Assembly: GCA_002293025.1 (NCBI GenBank)
Contig: DBCL01000009.1
Coordinates: 16,585 to 51,802 of the forward strand
Length of the DNA: 35,218 bases
DNA from: Actinobacteria bacterium UBA959
Lineage (GTDB): Bacteria; Actinomycetota; Actinomycetes; S36-B12; UBA5976
Direction of reading: 5' to 3'
Position numbers and translations under genes: made by a program. The notes beneath the pieces are model-generated. The model was given only the letters and a program-made list of their open reading frames with translations, ran no database searches and had not been told where the DNA came from. This document shows positions 15,915 to 25,000 of this stretch, piece by piece (within the stretch, counting starts at the first letter, position 1; every line of letters starts with the position of its first letter).

Positions 15915-18900
15915 TAAAATACGCTGCATCTGGATGATGAAAAATGATTGCACTCGTGCTCTGTTCAGGATGGAGCTGGAATTCTTCACTTAATTCAACA
16001 CCAATTCGTTGAGGTTCTAATAATTCGGTAAGTGGCAATTGCAATTCGAGATCAGGACAGGCAGGGTAGCCAAATGAAAATCTCTCCCCTTGATAGTCCT
16101 GTTTTAAGATACTCTCCAAAGAACCGCCATCTAATCCAGATAGGCCAAGTTCAGCTCTGACCCGTGCGTGCCACATCTCAGCTAAAGCCTCGGTGAGTTG
16201 AACTGACAGACCATGAAGTTCTAGGTATTCACGGTAAGAATTTGCTTCAAATAATTTAGCCGCGAACTTTGATACTGCATTACCCATCGTAGCTACGTGA
16301 AAGGCAACAAAATCTTGTTCATGATCTGACTTAGGCTTAACATAATCCGCAAGGCACAATCTCCGCTCGCCAGTTTGTCTTGGAAATGTAAAACGCGCAC
16401 GCTCATCTTGAGTTTCCGGATCTAGTATGACAATGGTGTTTCCTTCGCTGTACGCTGGAAAGTATCCATAGACAACAGCTAACTCGTTTAAACCCTCAGT
16501 TGCTATCCGATCAAGCCAATAACGAAGTCTTGGTCTGCCTTCGGATTCAATTAATTCCTCATAACTTGGGCCATCTATCCTTGATGATTTAAGTCCCCAT
16601 TGACCCATGAAAGTCGCGCGTTCATCTAACCAAGAAGACACCTCATTTAAGGCGATTCCTTTCACGACTCGACTTCCCCAAAATGGTGGCTTCGGGATTT
16701 TATTGTTAGTTGATATTTCACTTCGTTTGGTATCTATTGGCAAATCAGTTAACGATTTTTCTTGTTTGGTGAAAGTTCTTTTTCGAAGTTCTGGAAGCTC
16801 AGCACCAGCAACTCCCCGTTTTACGTTCATGATGGCATCCATCAAACTGAGCCCCTCAAAAGCATCTTTTGCGTATCTAACAATCCCTGGATAGATACCA
16901 GCAAGATCCTCTTCCACATAACCGCGAGTCAAGGCAGCACCACCAAGAATGACTGGATACTGTTGAGCTAGGCCTCGCTCATTAATCTCAATCAAATTTT
17001 CCTTCATAATTACAGTACTTTTTACTAATAGACCCGAAAGTCCGATCACATCAGCTTTAGATTCTTGCGCCCCATCAAGAATTTGATTGATAGTTTGCTT
17101 AATGCCAATGTTGTGAACCGTGTAACCGTTGTTTGTTAAAATAATGTCTACCAAATTTTTCCCAATGTCGTGAACATCGCCCTTGACAGTAGCTAAGAGC
17201 ATAGTGCCTTTACCTGAGTCGTTAGTTTTCTCCATTTTAGGTTCCAGATAAGCAACAGCAGCCTTCATGACTTCCGCACTTTGTAAGACAAATGGAAGTT
17301 GCATTTGTCCTGATCCAAAAAGTTCTCCAACAGTTTTCATTCCAAGTAAAAGCACTTCATTGACTATTTCTAACGGAGGCATTTCAATGAGAGCCGTATC
17401 TAAATCAGCAGTTAAACCTTTACTCTCTCCTTCTACAATACGTATTTGCAAACGCTCTCTAATAGGTAACTGGGCCAACTCGGCTAGCCTGTCTAGGCCA
17501 GAACTTGCGTTGCTCACGCCAGCAAAAAGATTCAATACGATATTTAATGGGTCTTTTGTAATGTTTCCATCCGTGTCATACTCTCGTCGATCATAAATTA
17601 GATCAAGTACTGCAGTTTTTTGATCATCAGGTATTCGATTTAAGGGAATAATCTTGGATGAATGCACAATTGCTGCATCCAAACCAGCAGCAACTGCTTC
17701 ATGAAGATAGACAGAATTAAGAACCGTTCGGGCAGCAGGAGCCAGGCCAAATGATATATTTGATAAACCTAAAATTGTTTGAACATCAGGAAACTCAGAC
17801 TTAAGTTGTTTAATTGCACTGAGCGTTTCAATTCCATCACGCCTAGTTTCTTCCTGGCCAGTTGCAATTGGGAAAGTAAGACAATCAACCATAATTGAAG
17901 TCAAGGGCAATCCAGCTTCTGTTAAGCGCTTAATAAGCCGACGCGCCACTTTTAATTTCCATTCAGATGTCCGAGCCTGACCTTCTTCATCAATTGTTAA
18001 AGCAACGACAGCAGCACCATGTTTAATTGCAAGGTTTAGTATTTTCTGGAATCGAGAATCAGTGGTGTCTCCGTCTTCAAAATTTACAGAGTTGAGGATG
18101 CATCTTCCGCCGAATAGTTCTAGACCTGTTTTGAGTACTTCTGGTTCAGTGCTATCTAACATGATTGGCAGTGTCGACGATGTCGCAAGTCTAAAACCAA
18201 TTTCGTGCATGTCCTTCACACCGTCACGGCCTACATAGTCAATACATAAATCTAATACATGTGATCCATCACGAATTTGCGATTTGGCTATCTCTACGCA
18301 TTCATCGAAGTTCTCATCCAGTAGTGCATCTCTAAAGGCTTTCGAACCATTTGCGTTTGCTCGTTCTCCCACTGCTAAATAAGTATTCTGCTGCTTGAAA
18401 GGAACCGCTTGATATATTGATGCGACACTATCTATTAAAACTGGAGTGTTTATTACTCGATCTCTATTCAATCCTTTTGCAATAGCTCTGATGTGGTCGG
18501 GTGTAGTACCGCAACAACCTCCAATTATTGCCAGGTGGTATTGGTTTACAAATTGGTGTAAATACTCAGCTAGTTCAACCGGGCCTAGGGGGTAATAAGC
18601 TCCCCCTTCTGCAAGTATTGGTAATCCGGCATTTGGCATACAGGTAATTGGGATAGATGTGCTGTTCGATAGAGTTCTTAAATGTTCAGACATTTCAACT
18701 GGGCCTGTTGCACAATTAAGTCCAATTGCGTCTATTCCAAGTGAACCCAAAGTAGCTATGGCTGCTGGAACCTCAGTACCTAACAACATAGTGCCTGTTT
18801 GCTCAACGGTGATCGAAACTAAAATCGGTATGTCACCACCAAATTTCATAACGGCATCTTGAGCACCTATCACTGCAGCTCTTGTTTGAAGTAAGTCTTG

Positions 18901-19377
18901 AGTAGTTTCGATTAAAAATGCATCTGTACCCCCTTCAGCCAAACCGAGAGCGTTCTCTTCATATGCTGCACGAAGAATTTCAAAAGTTGTATGTCCCAAA
19001 GATGGGAGTCTGGTGCCTGGACCCATAGATCCAAGAACAAATCTTGAACCAGAGAATTGATCAGCGGCCGCTCGCGCTATTTTTGCTGATGCAACACTTA
19101 ATTCGAAAATTCGATCAGCTATGTCATATTCAGCAAGGTTTGCAAAATTGCAGCCAAATGAGTTTGTCTCTACCGCATCGCTTCCAGCATCAAAATACTG
19201 TGCATGTATGTCTTGGACTATTTCTGGTCGGGAAAGATTTAAAATCTCATTACAACCCTCTAAACCCTGAAAATCCTCAAGAGTTGCATCAGAGTTTTGA
19301 AGCATGGTTCCCATAGCACCGTCAGCAATGAGCACTTTCTGGCTCAGATAACTTCTAAGGCTGTTTGATTGACTCAT
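15904..19377 (-). CDS. metH: Cobalamin-dependent methionine synthase
   Basis: MetH transfers methyl from methyl-tetrahydrofolate through cobalamin to homocysteine. The 1157-residue protein has all four modules. The homocysteine domain (about 10-305) has zinc ligands Cys222, Cys288 and Cys289. The pterin domain spans about 330-590. The cap and B12 domain (about 640-880) has DVHDIGKN with axial His736. The SAM reactivation domain (about 930-1157) has GYPACPD. The full set means the enzyme depends on B12 or a salvaged corrinoid. No cobalamin riboswitch was recognised in the 109 bases upstream. The gene heads a seven-gene run down to helY, as in other actinobacteria, and is divergent from a PAC2 gene as in M. 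tuberculosis. Confidence 0.95.
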   Translation of the reverse strand: MSQSNSLRSYLSQKVLIADGAMGTMLQNSDATLEDFQGLEGCNEILNLSRPEIVQDIHAQYFDAGSDAVETNSFGCNFANLAEYDIADRIFELSVASAKIARAAADQFSGSRFVLGSMGPGTRLPSLGHTTFEILRAAYEENALGLAEGGTDAFLIETTQDLLQTRAAVIGAQDAVMKFGGDIPILVSITVEQTGTMLLGTEVPAAIATLGSLGIDAIGLNCATGPVEMSEHLRTLSNSTSIPITCMPNAGLPILAEGGAYYPLGPVELAEYLHQFVNQYHLAIIGGCCGTTPDHIRAIAKGLNRDRVINTPVLIDSVASIYQAVPFKQQNTYLAVGERANANGSKAFRDALLDENFDECVEIAKSQIRDGSHVLDLCIDYVGRDGVKDMHEIGFRLATSSTLPIMLDSTEPEVLKTGLELFGGRCILNSVNFEDGDTTDSRFQKILNLAIKHGAAVVALTIDEEGQARTSEWKLKVARRLIKRLTEAGLPLTSIMVDCLTFPIATGQEETRRDGIETLSAIKQLKSEFPDVQTILGLSNISFGLAPAARTVLNSVYLHEAVAAGLDAAIVHSSKIIPLNRIPDDQKTAVLDLIYDRREYDTDGNITKDPLNIVLNLFAGVSNASSGLDRLAELAQLPIRERLQIRIVEGESKGLTADLDTALIEMPPLEIVNEVLLLGMKTVGELFGSGQMQLPFVLQSAEVMKAAVAYLEPKMEKTNDSGKGTMLLATVKGDVHDIGKNLVDIILTNNGYTVHNIGIKQTINQILDGAQESKADVIGLSGLLVKSTVIMKENLIEINERGLAQQYPVILGGAALTRGYVEEDLAGIYPGIVRYAKDAFEGLSLMDAIMNVKRGVAGAELPELRKRTFTKQEKSLTDLPIDTKRSEISTNNKIPKPPFWGSRVVKGIALNEVSSWLDERATFMGQWGLKSSRIDGPSYEELIESEGRPRLRYWLDRIATEGLNELAVVYGYFPAYSEGNTIVILDPETQDERARFTFPRQTGERRLCLADYVKPKSDHEQDFVAFHVATMGNAVSKFAAKLFEANSYREYLELHGLSVQLTEALAEMWHARVRAELGLSGLDGGSLESILKQDYQGERFSFGYPACPDLELQLPLTELLEPQRIGVELSEEFQLHPEQSTSAIIFHHPDAAYFNAR

Positions 19378-19486
19378 GAGGGCTAAGGCTACCTAGGTGG
19401 CTTCCAACCGCACCTTTAGGCTTTCTTGGATTGGAGGGGTATTTTCGATGGAATAGCGGTAGGTTGGAGCCTTGAAAAGAGGTTAA

Positions 19487-20308
19487 GTGCTGACTGGGTC
19501 AAAAATCGCTATTTTGGCGTTTGAAGGATGGAATGACGCCGGAGAATCGGCTTCTGGCGCCGTTGAGCATCTGATTGAATCCTGGAATGCGTCTTTGATT
19601 TATGAGTTTGATCCAGAATTGTATTACGACTTCCAGGTGAATCGTCCAATAGTTAGATTAGATGGTGTTGGTATCCGGTCCATACACTGGCGGAGTACTC
19701 AAATATACAGGGCTGATGATCAACACGGTAAAGAGATTTATCTGATCAAAGGCATCGAACCTTCCATGCGTTGGAAGTCATTTGCTTCGGAGCTAATATC
19801 AAATCTAGTGAACGAAGGAATAGATACTGTTGTCGCTCTTGGAGCTTTGCTGTCTGATACTCCACACACTCGGCCAGTCCCAATAACTGGTGTTGCCATT
19901 GATATCGAATTAGCAGATCGACTTGGCTTAGAACGAGCAACATACGAAGGTCCGACAGGCATTATCGGGGTAATCCAAGACGCTTTTTCCAAAACCGGCG
20001 TTACTAGTATCTCTCTTTGGGCAGCTATTCCACATTACGTTTCACAACCTCCTTGCCCTAAAGGATCTATGGCCTTATTAGACAAATTAGAAGAACTTCT
20101 AGATATTGCTGTTCCGTTAGCTGACCTTCCTGAACGCTCGGCCATTTGGATGGAGCAGGTTGCAGAATTAGCAGCAAACGACGAAGAGATAACTGAATAC
20201 ATCTCCAAGCTTGAAGAGAACCGAGAAGTATCTGATTTACCAATGGCCAGTGGAGAAGCCATTGCGCAAGAATTTGAGCGTTACTTAAGACGCAGGGACG
20301 CTAATTAG
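19487..20308 (+). CDS. PAC2-family protein
   Basis: The 273-residue protein has the PAC2 features AFEGWNDAGESASGAVEHL near the N-terminus, YDFQVNRPIVRLD, and GALLSDTPHTRPVPITG in the middle. PAC2 proteins are named after a eukaryotic proteasome-assembly chaperone. In bacteria the role is not established, and the gene is common next to metH in actinobacteria (Rv2125). GTG 19487 has AAGAGG four bases upstream. The C-terminal 60 residues form a charged helical tail. Its presence without proteasome genes nearby argues against a strict proteasome role. It overlaps pgi tail to tail by eight bases. Confidence 0.87.
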   Translation: MLTGSKIAILAFEGWNDAGESASGAVEHLIESWNASLIYEFDPELYYDFQVNRPIVRLDGVGIRSIHWRSTQIYRADDQHGKEIYLIKGIEPSMRWKSFASELISNLVNEGIDTVVALGALLSDTPHTRPVPITGVAIDIELADRLGLERATYEGPTGIIGVIQDAFSKTGVTSISLWAAIPHYVSQPPCPKGSMALLDKLEELLDIAVPLADLPERSAIWMEQVAELAANDEEITEYISKLEENREVSDLPMASGEAIAQEFERYLRRRDAN

Positions 20309-21839
20309 CGTCTAAGTATTTCTGCAGAATCCATTTGGTACTTTCATCAAGATTGTCTAAGTTTCTGGCATTGATTGAATTGATCAGGTTAGCTGACATT
20401 TCCTTTCCTAATTCAACACCCCACTGATCATAAGCATTGATACCCCAGAGAATTCCTAGAATTGACACAACGTTCTCATAAAAGGCAATTAGCTGACCAA
20501 TACTTACTGCGGAAAGATCCTTTATTGCAATCACTGAGCTCGGTCTATTTCCTTGCATTACTTGATGTGGGATCAAATCTTCTGGAACACCTTCTAGATT
20601 TAAATCGGTGGCCGACTTGCCTATCGCTAAAGCATTAGCCTGAGCGATCGCATTAACCAACAATCCATGCGCACTTTTTGGATTAGCATCAAGTATGACG
20701 ATGAAATCAACTGGAACTATTTGGGGAGACTGGTGTAAATACTGCATAAAGGAATGCTGCGCATTTGTGCCTGGCTCACCAAAAACCATGATGCCACATT
20801 CATCTGTGACTTCTCCTGAATGAGTAACAGATTTACCTAAACTTTCCATAATCAACTGCTGGAGATATGCTGGAAATCTTCCAAGAGCGGACGTGTATGG
20901 AAGGACAGCACGCGTCTGCATTCCAAGGACTGTTCTGTGATGATAAAGATTTAAAGCAAATTGCATTGTGGCATTACTCTCATGGTTGCCTGAGAGTGAG
21001 AATGAATCCCCTTGAGCCATTCCTTCAAGCAATTCATCGAAAACTTGAACTCCGTAACCTAAAGCAATACTCATGCCTATGGGACTAGCTAAACTAAATC
21101 GACCCCCAACGTAATTTTTAAACTGAAAAATATTCTCAGCCTTAATGCCAAAATGCAAAGCTAAATCTTGCGCTGAAGTTACGGCAACTAATTGATCTTT
21201 GACGTATCTAGAATCAGATCCTTGACTTAACCAGCTTACAACTCGGTTAAGGTTTAAAAGGGTTTCAAAGGTAGTGAATGTTTTTGAAGCTACCACTACC
21301 ATGGTTGCAGTTGGGTCAAGATCTTTTGTTGCTTTGTTAAAATCATGAATGTCTATATTACTTAAATACCGTATTTCAACCAGATTGGAGTAGTTTGAAG
21401 AAAGGGCTTCAAACACCATTGCAGGTCCAAGGTCAGAACCGCCAATTCCAATATTGATAACTGAGCTAACTCGCTTCCCATTTGGAGTTAAAATAACTCC
21501 CGAATGTACTTTGTTAACAAAATCAATCATTTTCTGATGTTGTTCATTTATGAAAAGTTTCTCATTTACTAGGTATTCAGAGGATGAATCATCGATGGTA
21601 CCTCGCAGAAGTGTGTGTAAAACTGGCCTTTTTTCGCTTGTGTTGACTAATTGACCAGTGTGCATGTCTACTAACCTTTGATCAACTAACCTTCTTGACA
21701 ATAGATCTACAAGTTGCGCCAGGTCATGTTCATTCACCAAAGTACGACTCAGATCTAGACTTAGGTTACCTTCATGAAATCGAAGTTTTGAACAACGATT
21801 TTCATTAGAGAGCAGATAAGCAAGCGAATAAGCAAGCAT
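20301..21839 (-). CDS. pgi: Glucose-6-phosphate isomerase
   Basis: PGI interconverts glucose 6-phosphate and fructose 6-phosphate. The 512-residue protein has the sugar-isomerase folds with NIGIGGSDLGP (129-139), VASKTFTT (183-190), VGGRFSL, and catalytic Glu332 in MESLGKSV, His362 in NAQHSF and Lys479 in DQWGVELGK. Compared with the E. coli enzyme the N-terminus lacks about 25 residues, a peripheral helix; the active site is complete. The start overlaps the mshC stop (TAATG), so it is co-translated with a mycothiol gene. In mycobacteria pgi is elsewhere, so this placement is local to this lineage. Confidence 0.93.
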   Translation of the reverse strand: MLAYSLAYLLSNENRCSKLRFHEGNLSLDLSRTLVNEHDLAQLVDLLSRRLVDQRLVDMHTGQLVNTSEKRPVLHTLLRGTIDDSSSEYLVNEKLFINEQHQKMIDFVNKVHSGVILTPNGKRVSSVINIGIGGSDLGPAMVFEALSSNYSNLVEIRYLSNIDIHDFNKATKDLDPTATMVVVASKTFTTFETLLNLNRVVSWLSQGSDSRYVKDQLVAVTSAQDLALHFGIKAENIFQFKNYVGGRFSLASPIGMSIALGYGVQVFDELLEGMAQGDSFSLSGNHESNATMQFALNLYHHRTVLGMQTRAVLPYTSALGRFPAYLQQLIMESLGKSVTHSGEVTDECGIMVFGEPGTNAQHSFMQYLHQSPQIVPVDFIVILDANPKSAHGLLVNAIAQANALAIGKSATDLNLEGVPEDLIPHQVMQGNRPSSVIAIKDLSAVSIGQLIAFYENVVSILGILWGINAYDQWGVELGKEMSANLINSINARNLDNLDESTKWILQKYLDAN

Positions 21840-23053
21840 TAAATCCGGTTTCCTTCAAGATCTAAACCTAACAATGCCCAGACGGCATCGGCCGAAACCT
21901 TTCTTTCTTCAAATGAACTCTGGACGGAACTATATTTATCCAGCAAAGATAACGCAGCTTGACTATTTAAATTATTCCGCAGAACAAGCCTTAATTCATG
22001 TATGAGTTGAATGGGATTTCCAAAGCCGGCATTCTCATAAGATTGAACCCAGCCCATGAACCTACTTCGAGCCTCAAGAAAAAGGGGTTCGTGATATTCC
22101 CATGCCGTTTGCCATGGTTGATTTAGTAGTAGAACCCTCACTGCTTGGCTATCTGTCTCATCTTTAATGAGATCATCAACAAATACAAGATTGCCCTTTG
22201 ACTTACTCATTTTCTCATCCTCATATGAAACCAAACCTACGTGAGCAAAAATTCGAGCTAGAGTTTTCTCATGCAAAGCGATACTCATTTGATCACAAAG
22301 TGCATGGTGGGGGTATATGAGATCTTCACCGCCCCCCTGTACATCAAATGTTCCACCAAAGACTTTGTCTGATAAAGCTATGCACTCGATATGCCATCCA
22401 GGTCGACCTACACCAAATTTAGAATCCCAACGAGGCTCATCATTAATGGAAGGTACCCAGAGTTTCGGATCCAGTGCATTTTGTTTTCCAGGAGTTTCAG
22501 GGTCTCCGCCGCGATCTCTAGATATCTTGATAAGTTCTTGAATTGAAAGTTGAGTAAAGCTAGCAGAATCAATCTCAGAAGATTTGAAATAGGTAGTGCT
22601 ATCTAATTTATAGGATTGATCGGCAATCGATTCAGCTGCCTGGATGATGTATTCAATATTCTCGGTAACTGGTAAAAAGTGATCTGGTGGTAAAAGATTG
22701 ATTCTTTGCATGGATCTACAGTAAATATCTGTTTGGCTACGGCTTAGTTCTTGCCATTTTTGTCCTGTTGAAATTGCACGTTCAAAAAGTGGTTCATCAA
22801 TATCAGTTACATTTTGAACGTACGTTGTTTTAGCACCAGTATCCCTCGCTACCCTTATTAAGGTATCAAAAGTTAGATAGGTAAAAGCATGACCTAAATG
22901 CGCAGAGTCGTAGGGTGTTACTCCACAAACATAAAGGTTCATTGAATTATCAGAGATTGGATTTAGGAAAGTTTGGGAGCGAGTGTCAAACAGCCTTAAA
23001 CCCCCTATTTCCGGAACTAAATTTGCATCTCGAGGCTTTGACCAGGATTTCAT
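21839..23053 (-). CDS. mshC: Cysteine:GlcN-Ins ligase (mycothiol synthesis)
   Basis: MshC joins cysteine to glucosaminyl-inositol, the penultimate step of mycothiol synthesis. The protein is built like a class I cysteinyl-tRNA synthetase: HLGH at 52-55, KMSKS at 281-285, and zinc-type ligands Cys43, Cys224 and His249. At 404 residues it is shorter than CysS (about 460) and has MshC blocks such as LYVCGVTPYD, NVTDIDEPLFERA and GRPGWHIEC. Its neighbours SCO1664, DUF3090, histidine phosphatase and uppP are those of mshC (Rv2130c) in M. tuberculosis, which settles the choice over CysS. The cysQ gene usually beside it is not present here. Confidence 0.92.
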   Translation of the reverse strand: MKSWSKPRDANLVPEIGGLRLFDTRSQTFLNPISDNSMNLYVCGVTPYDSAHLGHAFTYLTFDTLIRVARDTGAKTTYVQNVTDIDEPLFERAISTGQKWQELSRSQTDIYCRSMQRINLLPPDHFLPVTENIEYIIQAAESIADQSYKLDSTTYFKSSEIDSASFTQLSIQELIKISRDRGGDPETPGKQNALDPKLWVPSINDEPRWDSKFGVGRPGWHIECIALSDKVFGGTFDVQGGGEDLIYPHHALCDQMSIALHEKTLARIFAHVGLVSYEDEKMSKSKGNLVFVDDLIKDETDSQAVRVLLLNQPWQTAWEYHEPLFLEARSRFMGWVQSYENAGFGNPIQLIHELRLVLRNNLNSQAALSLLDKYSSVQSSFEERKVSADAVWALLGLDLEGNRI

Positions 23054-23071
23054 CCATCTATCTTATTGGTT

Positions 23072-23830
23072 TTAGTAAATAGGCCATGGTAAAACATGCG
23101 CGCTAGGAGCCGGGCTAGGCCAATGATTGCTCTCCAATAATGTTTCAATCCGATCGAGAGCTGCATCTCTTTCCTCAATTGAGATCCAATCTAAAAGCGA
23201 ATCTTTTGCAACAACAGAAAAACTTCTCTTTAAGAATTTCTGCTCTTCTGGATCAAATTCCAAATCTGCCCATCCCCAAAGAACTGTTCTCAACTTGAAA
23301 TCAACATGCCAAGTAAGACCATGATCAATTGGGAACCAAACTTCATTAGAGTGCAATAAGTGTGAAGCTTTTCTGTCAGCGTTGTTCATCACAAGATCAA
23401 CTAAAGCTATTTTTCGTAAACTAGAATCATCACGATGTATTAGAGCAACTTCTTGATCGTTCGCATCGTGACCGACGATTGAATTGATCCAAGGTTTTGG
23501 ATAAACGTCAGAAACTTTAACAATATTAACAGCTAAAACTTCATCGATTTCAATCCATGATTGAAGAATGCCTGGGCCAAAGGATAAATCATCCCGCCAA
23601 ACTGTCGTGGGTACAGGGATATCAACATTTTCTAGAAAAACATAGGCTGCCATTTCACGTCGACCTAGGGATTCACTTTCAAAATCCCATAACGGACGTT
23701 CTCCTTTCACAGGCTTGTACACCGCCTGAGACCCGTCTAACAGTTTTACCAGAAAGGTTGCATTACTGGCGGAACTAATCTTGCCGACTACTTCAATCTC
23801 AGACTTGAGAAGGACTTCTTTTGAAATCAA
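23072..23830 (-). CDS. SCO1664-family protein, PI3K/HipA-like kinase fold
   Basis: The 252-residue protein belongs to the SCO1664 family (Rv2133c), whose fold is related to phosphatidylinositol 3/4-kinases. It has a nucleotide-binding-like AVYKPVKGERPLWDF, a catalytic-loop-like DLVMNNADRKASHLL at about 140-154, and a metal-loop-like PIDHGLTWH. The residues expected for phosphotransfer are present, but no substrate is known. TTG 23830 overlaps the DUF3090 stop (TTGA), so the two are coupled. Its constant partnership with DUF3090, a histidine phosphatase and mshC suggests a shared pathway; a link to inositol or mycothiol chemistry is speculative. Confidence 0.85.
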   Translation of the reverse strand: MISKEVLLKSEIEVVGKISSASNATFLVKLLDGSQAVYKPVKGERPLWDFESESLGRREMAAYVFLENVDIPVPTTVWRDDLSFGPGILQSWIEIDEVLAVNIVKVSDVYPKPWINSIVGHDANDQEVALIHRDDSSLRKIALVDLVMNNADRKASHLLHSNEVWFPIDHGLTWHVDFKLRTVLWGWADLEFDPEEQKFLKRSFSVVAKDSLLDWISIEERDAALDRIETLLESNHWPSPAPSAHVLPWPIY

Positions 23831-24342
23831 CGTCTGTAACCGTTCGATCTAACGCAAATATGACCAGTGGGATCAATAGGTATTAAACAAAAGGGGCAAG
23901 GAGGTCTACCTGCGCGAACAACTGCCAATGTTCTGGAAACAAAATGTCGAGCTGAGATGGCTGATATCACCACTTTTATCACTGAATCCATTAACGTTTC
24001 AACTTCTATATCTGCATCTGATTCCATACTTGGACTCATCTCAATACACACAGCAGCAAGATCAGAAAGCCAGGAAATAGACAGACCCCCTATTCTGAAT
24101 TCATCTTCAATAGGTTGACTTAATGGTTCTAGATCAGGACTTTGATCAGATCCGATCTCAAATCCAACTTCATCGAGAAGATTTGCTATCTCGCTTGCAA
24201 GCAAAGCAGCTTGTTGCTTTTCTAGAGAGAAGCTCATTAAATTCGTATCACTCAGAACCTGTAGAAAGAATGTTCTCTCGCCGGGCATACCCACAGTCCC
24301 GAGCACAAACCGTTGTGGAAACATAAATTCTTTACTTTTCAT
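23827..24342 (-). CDS. DUF3090 family protein
   Basis: The 171-residue protein has the DUF3090 N-terminus RFVLGTVGMPGERTFFLQ. Its C-terminus has a two-cysteine knuckle (CPFC), a further GHIC and a final SNGYRR, which could bind zinc; this is inferred from spacing only. ATG 24342 lies one base after the histidine phosphatase stop codon. It gives the usual ten or so residues before RFV; a GTG at 24360 would add six residues inside the upstream gene. The function is unknown. It is nearly always found beside the SCO1664-type gene in actinobacteria. Confidence 0.87.
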   Translation of the reverse strand: MKSKEFMFPQRFVLGTVGMPGERTFFLQVLSDTNLMSFSLEKQQAALLASEIANLLDEVGFEIGSDQSPDLEPLSQPIEDEFRIGGLSISWLSDLAAVCIEMSPSMESDADIEVETLMDSVIKVVISAISARHFVSRTLAVVRAGRPPCPFCLIPIDPTGHICVRSNGYRR

Positions 24343-24343
24343 A

Positions 24344-24991
24344 CTAATGAATGCTTCCACCAGGTTTATTAACGCTTCTTAGTTTCGACACCGGACTAAC
24401 TCGAATATTAGTAGATATAATTGTTGGCCGATTATTTTGAAATACAATAGTTGAGATTGAGGCGGGATCAATGCTTACTCGCTGAAAACAATCTAAGGAT
24501 GCACCCATTGAATTCGTAAGTAAACCCTTGATGATGTCTGCATGACTGAAGATGATGACGCTAGATTTGGGTTTCATAGATTTAACAACATTCAAAAGTC
24601 CAAGATTTGCCCGACTGAACACTGACATCATACTTTCTCCATTAGGAAATACCACGGTAGAAGGATTGTTCTGAATGTCTTTCCAAAGCGGCTTTCGCAC
24701 TAATGTTGAAATCTTTTTGCCAGACCAATCACCATAGTTAGCTTCTATAAAATCTTTCGAAGTACGTAATCTAACATTCTTGCCACGTACAGCGATTTGG
24801 GCTGTTTGCTTACACCGAATCAATGGAGATGATATTGCATGATCAATCTTCTTATCGGCGAAGAACAATCGCAGTTCCTCAGCCTGTAATTTACCATCCT
24901 CCGAGAGTTCATAACCTGGCAATTGTCCTGCAAGAATCCCTTTTTGGTTGGCACTTGATTGAGCGTGGCGCACTAGGTAAATAGTTTTCAA
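24344..24991 (-). CDS. Histidine phosphatase family protein (phosphoglycerate mutase-like)
   Basis: The 215-residue protein has the catalytic VRHAQSSANQKG (the usual RHG is RHA, as in some subfamilies), SSPLIRCKQTA, EANYGDWSGKK and the second histidine in IFSHADIIKG. It matches the actinobacterial group of Rv2135c next to uppP. A phosphatase rather than a mutase is likely, but the substrate is unknown. The start is TTG 24991, with AGGGG overlapping the uppP stop codon six or seven bases upstream; no in-frame ATG lies nearby. It is followed at once by DUF3090 and the kinase-fold gene. Confidence 0.88.
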   Translation of the reverse strand: MKTIYLVRHAQSSANQKGILAGQLPGYELSEDGKLQAEELRLFFADKKIDHAISSPLIRCKQTAQIAVRGKNVRLRTSKDFIEANYGDWSGKKISTLVRKPLWKDIQNNPSTVVFPNGESMMSVFSRANLGLLNVVKSMKPKSSVIIFSHADIIKGLLTNSMGASLDCFQRVSIDPASISTIVFQNNRPTIISTNIRVSPVSKLRSVNKPGGSIH

Positions 24992-25000
24992 ATACGTCCC

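Noticed and set aside
19378..19486. Cobalamin or SAM riboswitch upstream of metH
   Set aside because: The conserved cores of these riboswitches are not visible, and 109 bases is short for a cobalamin type. Recorded as a finding only for its palindrome.
21839..23053. Calling this gene a cysteinyl-tRNA synthetase
   Set aside because: HIGH, KMSKS and zinc ligands are shared with CysS, but the length (404), the diagnostic blocks and the neighbours fit MshC better.
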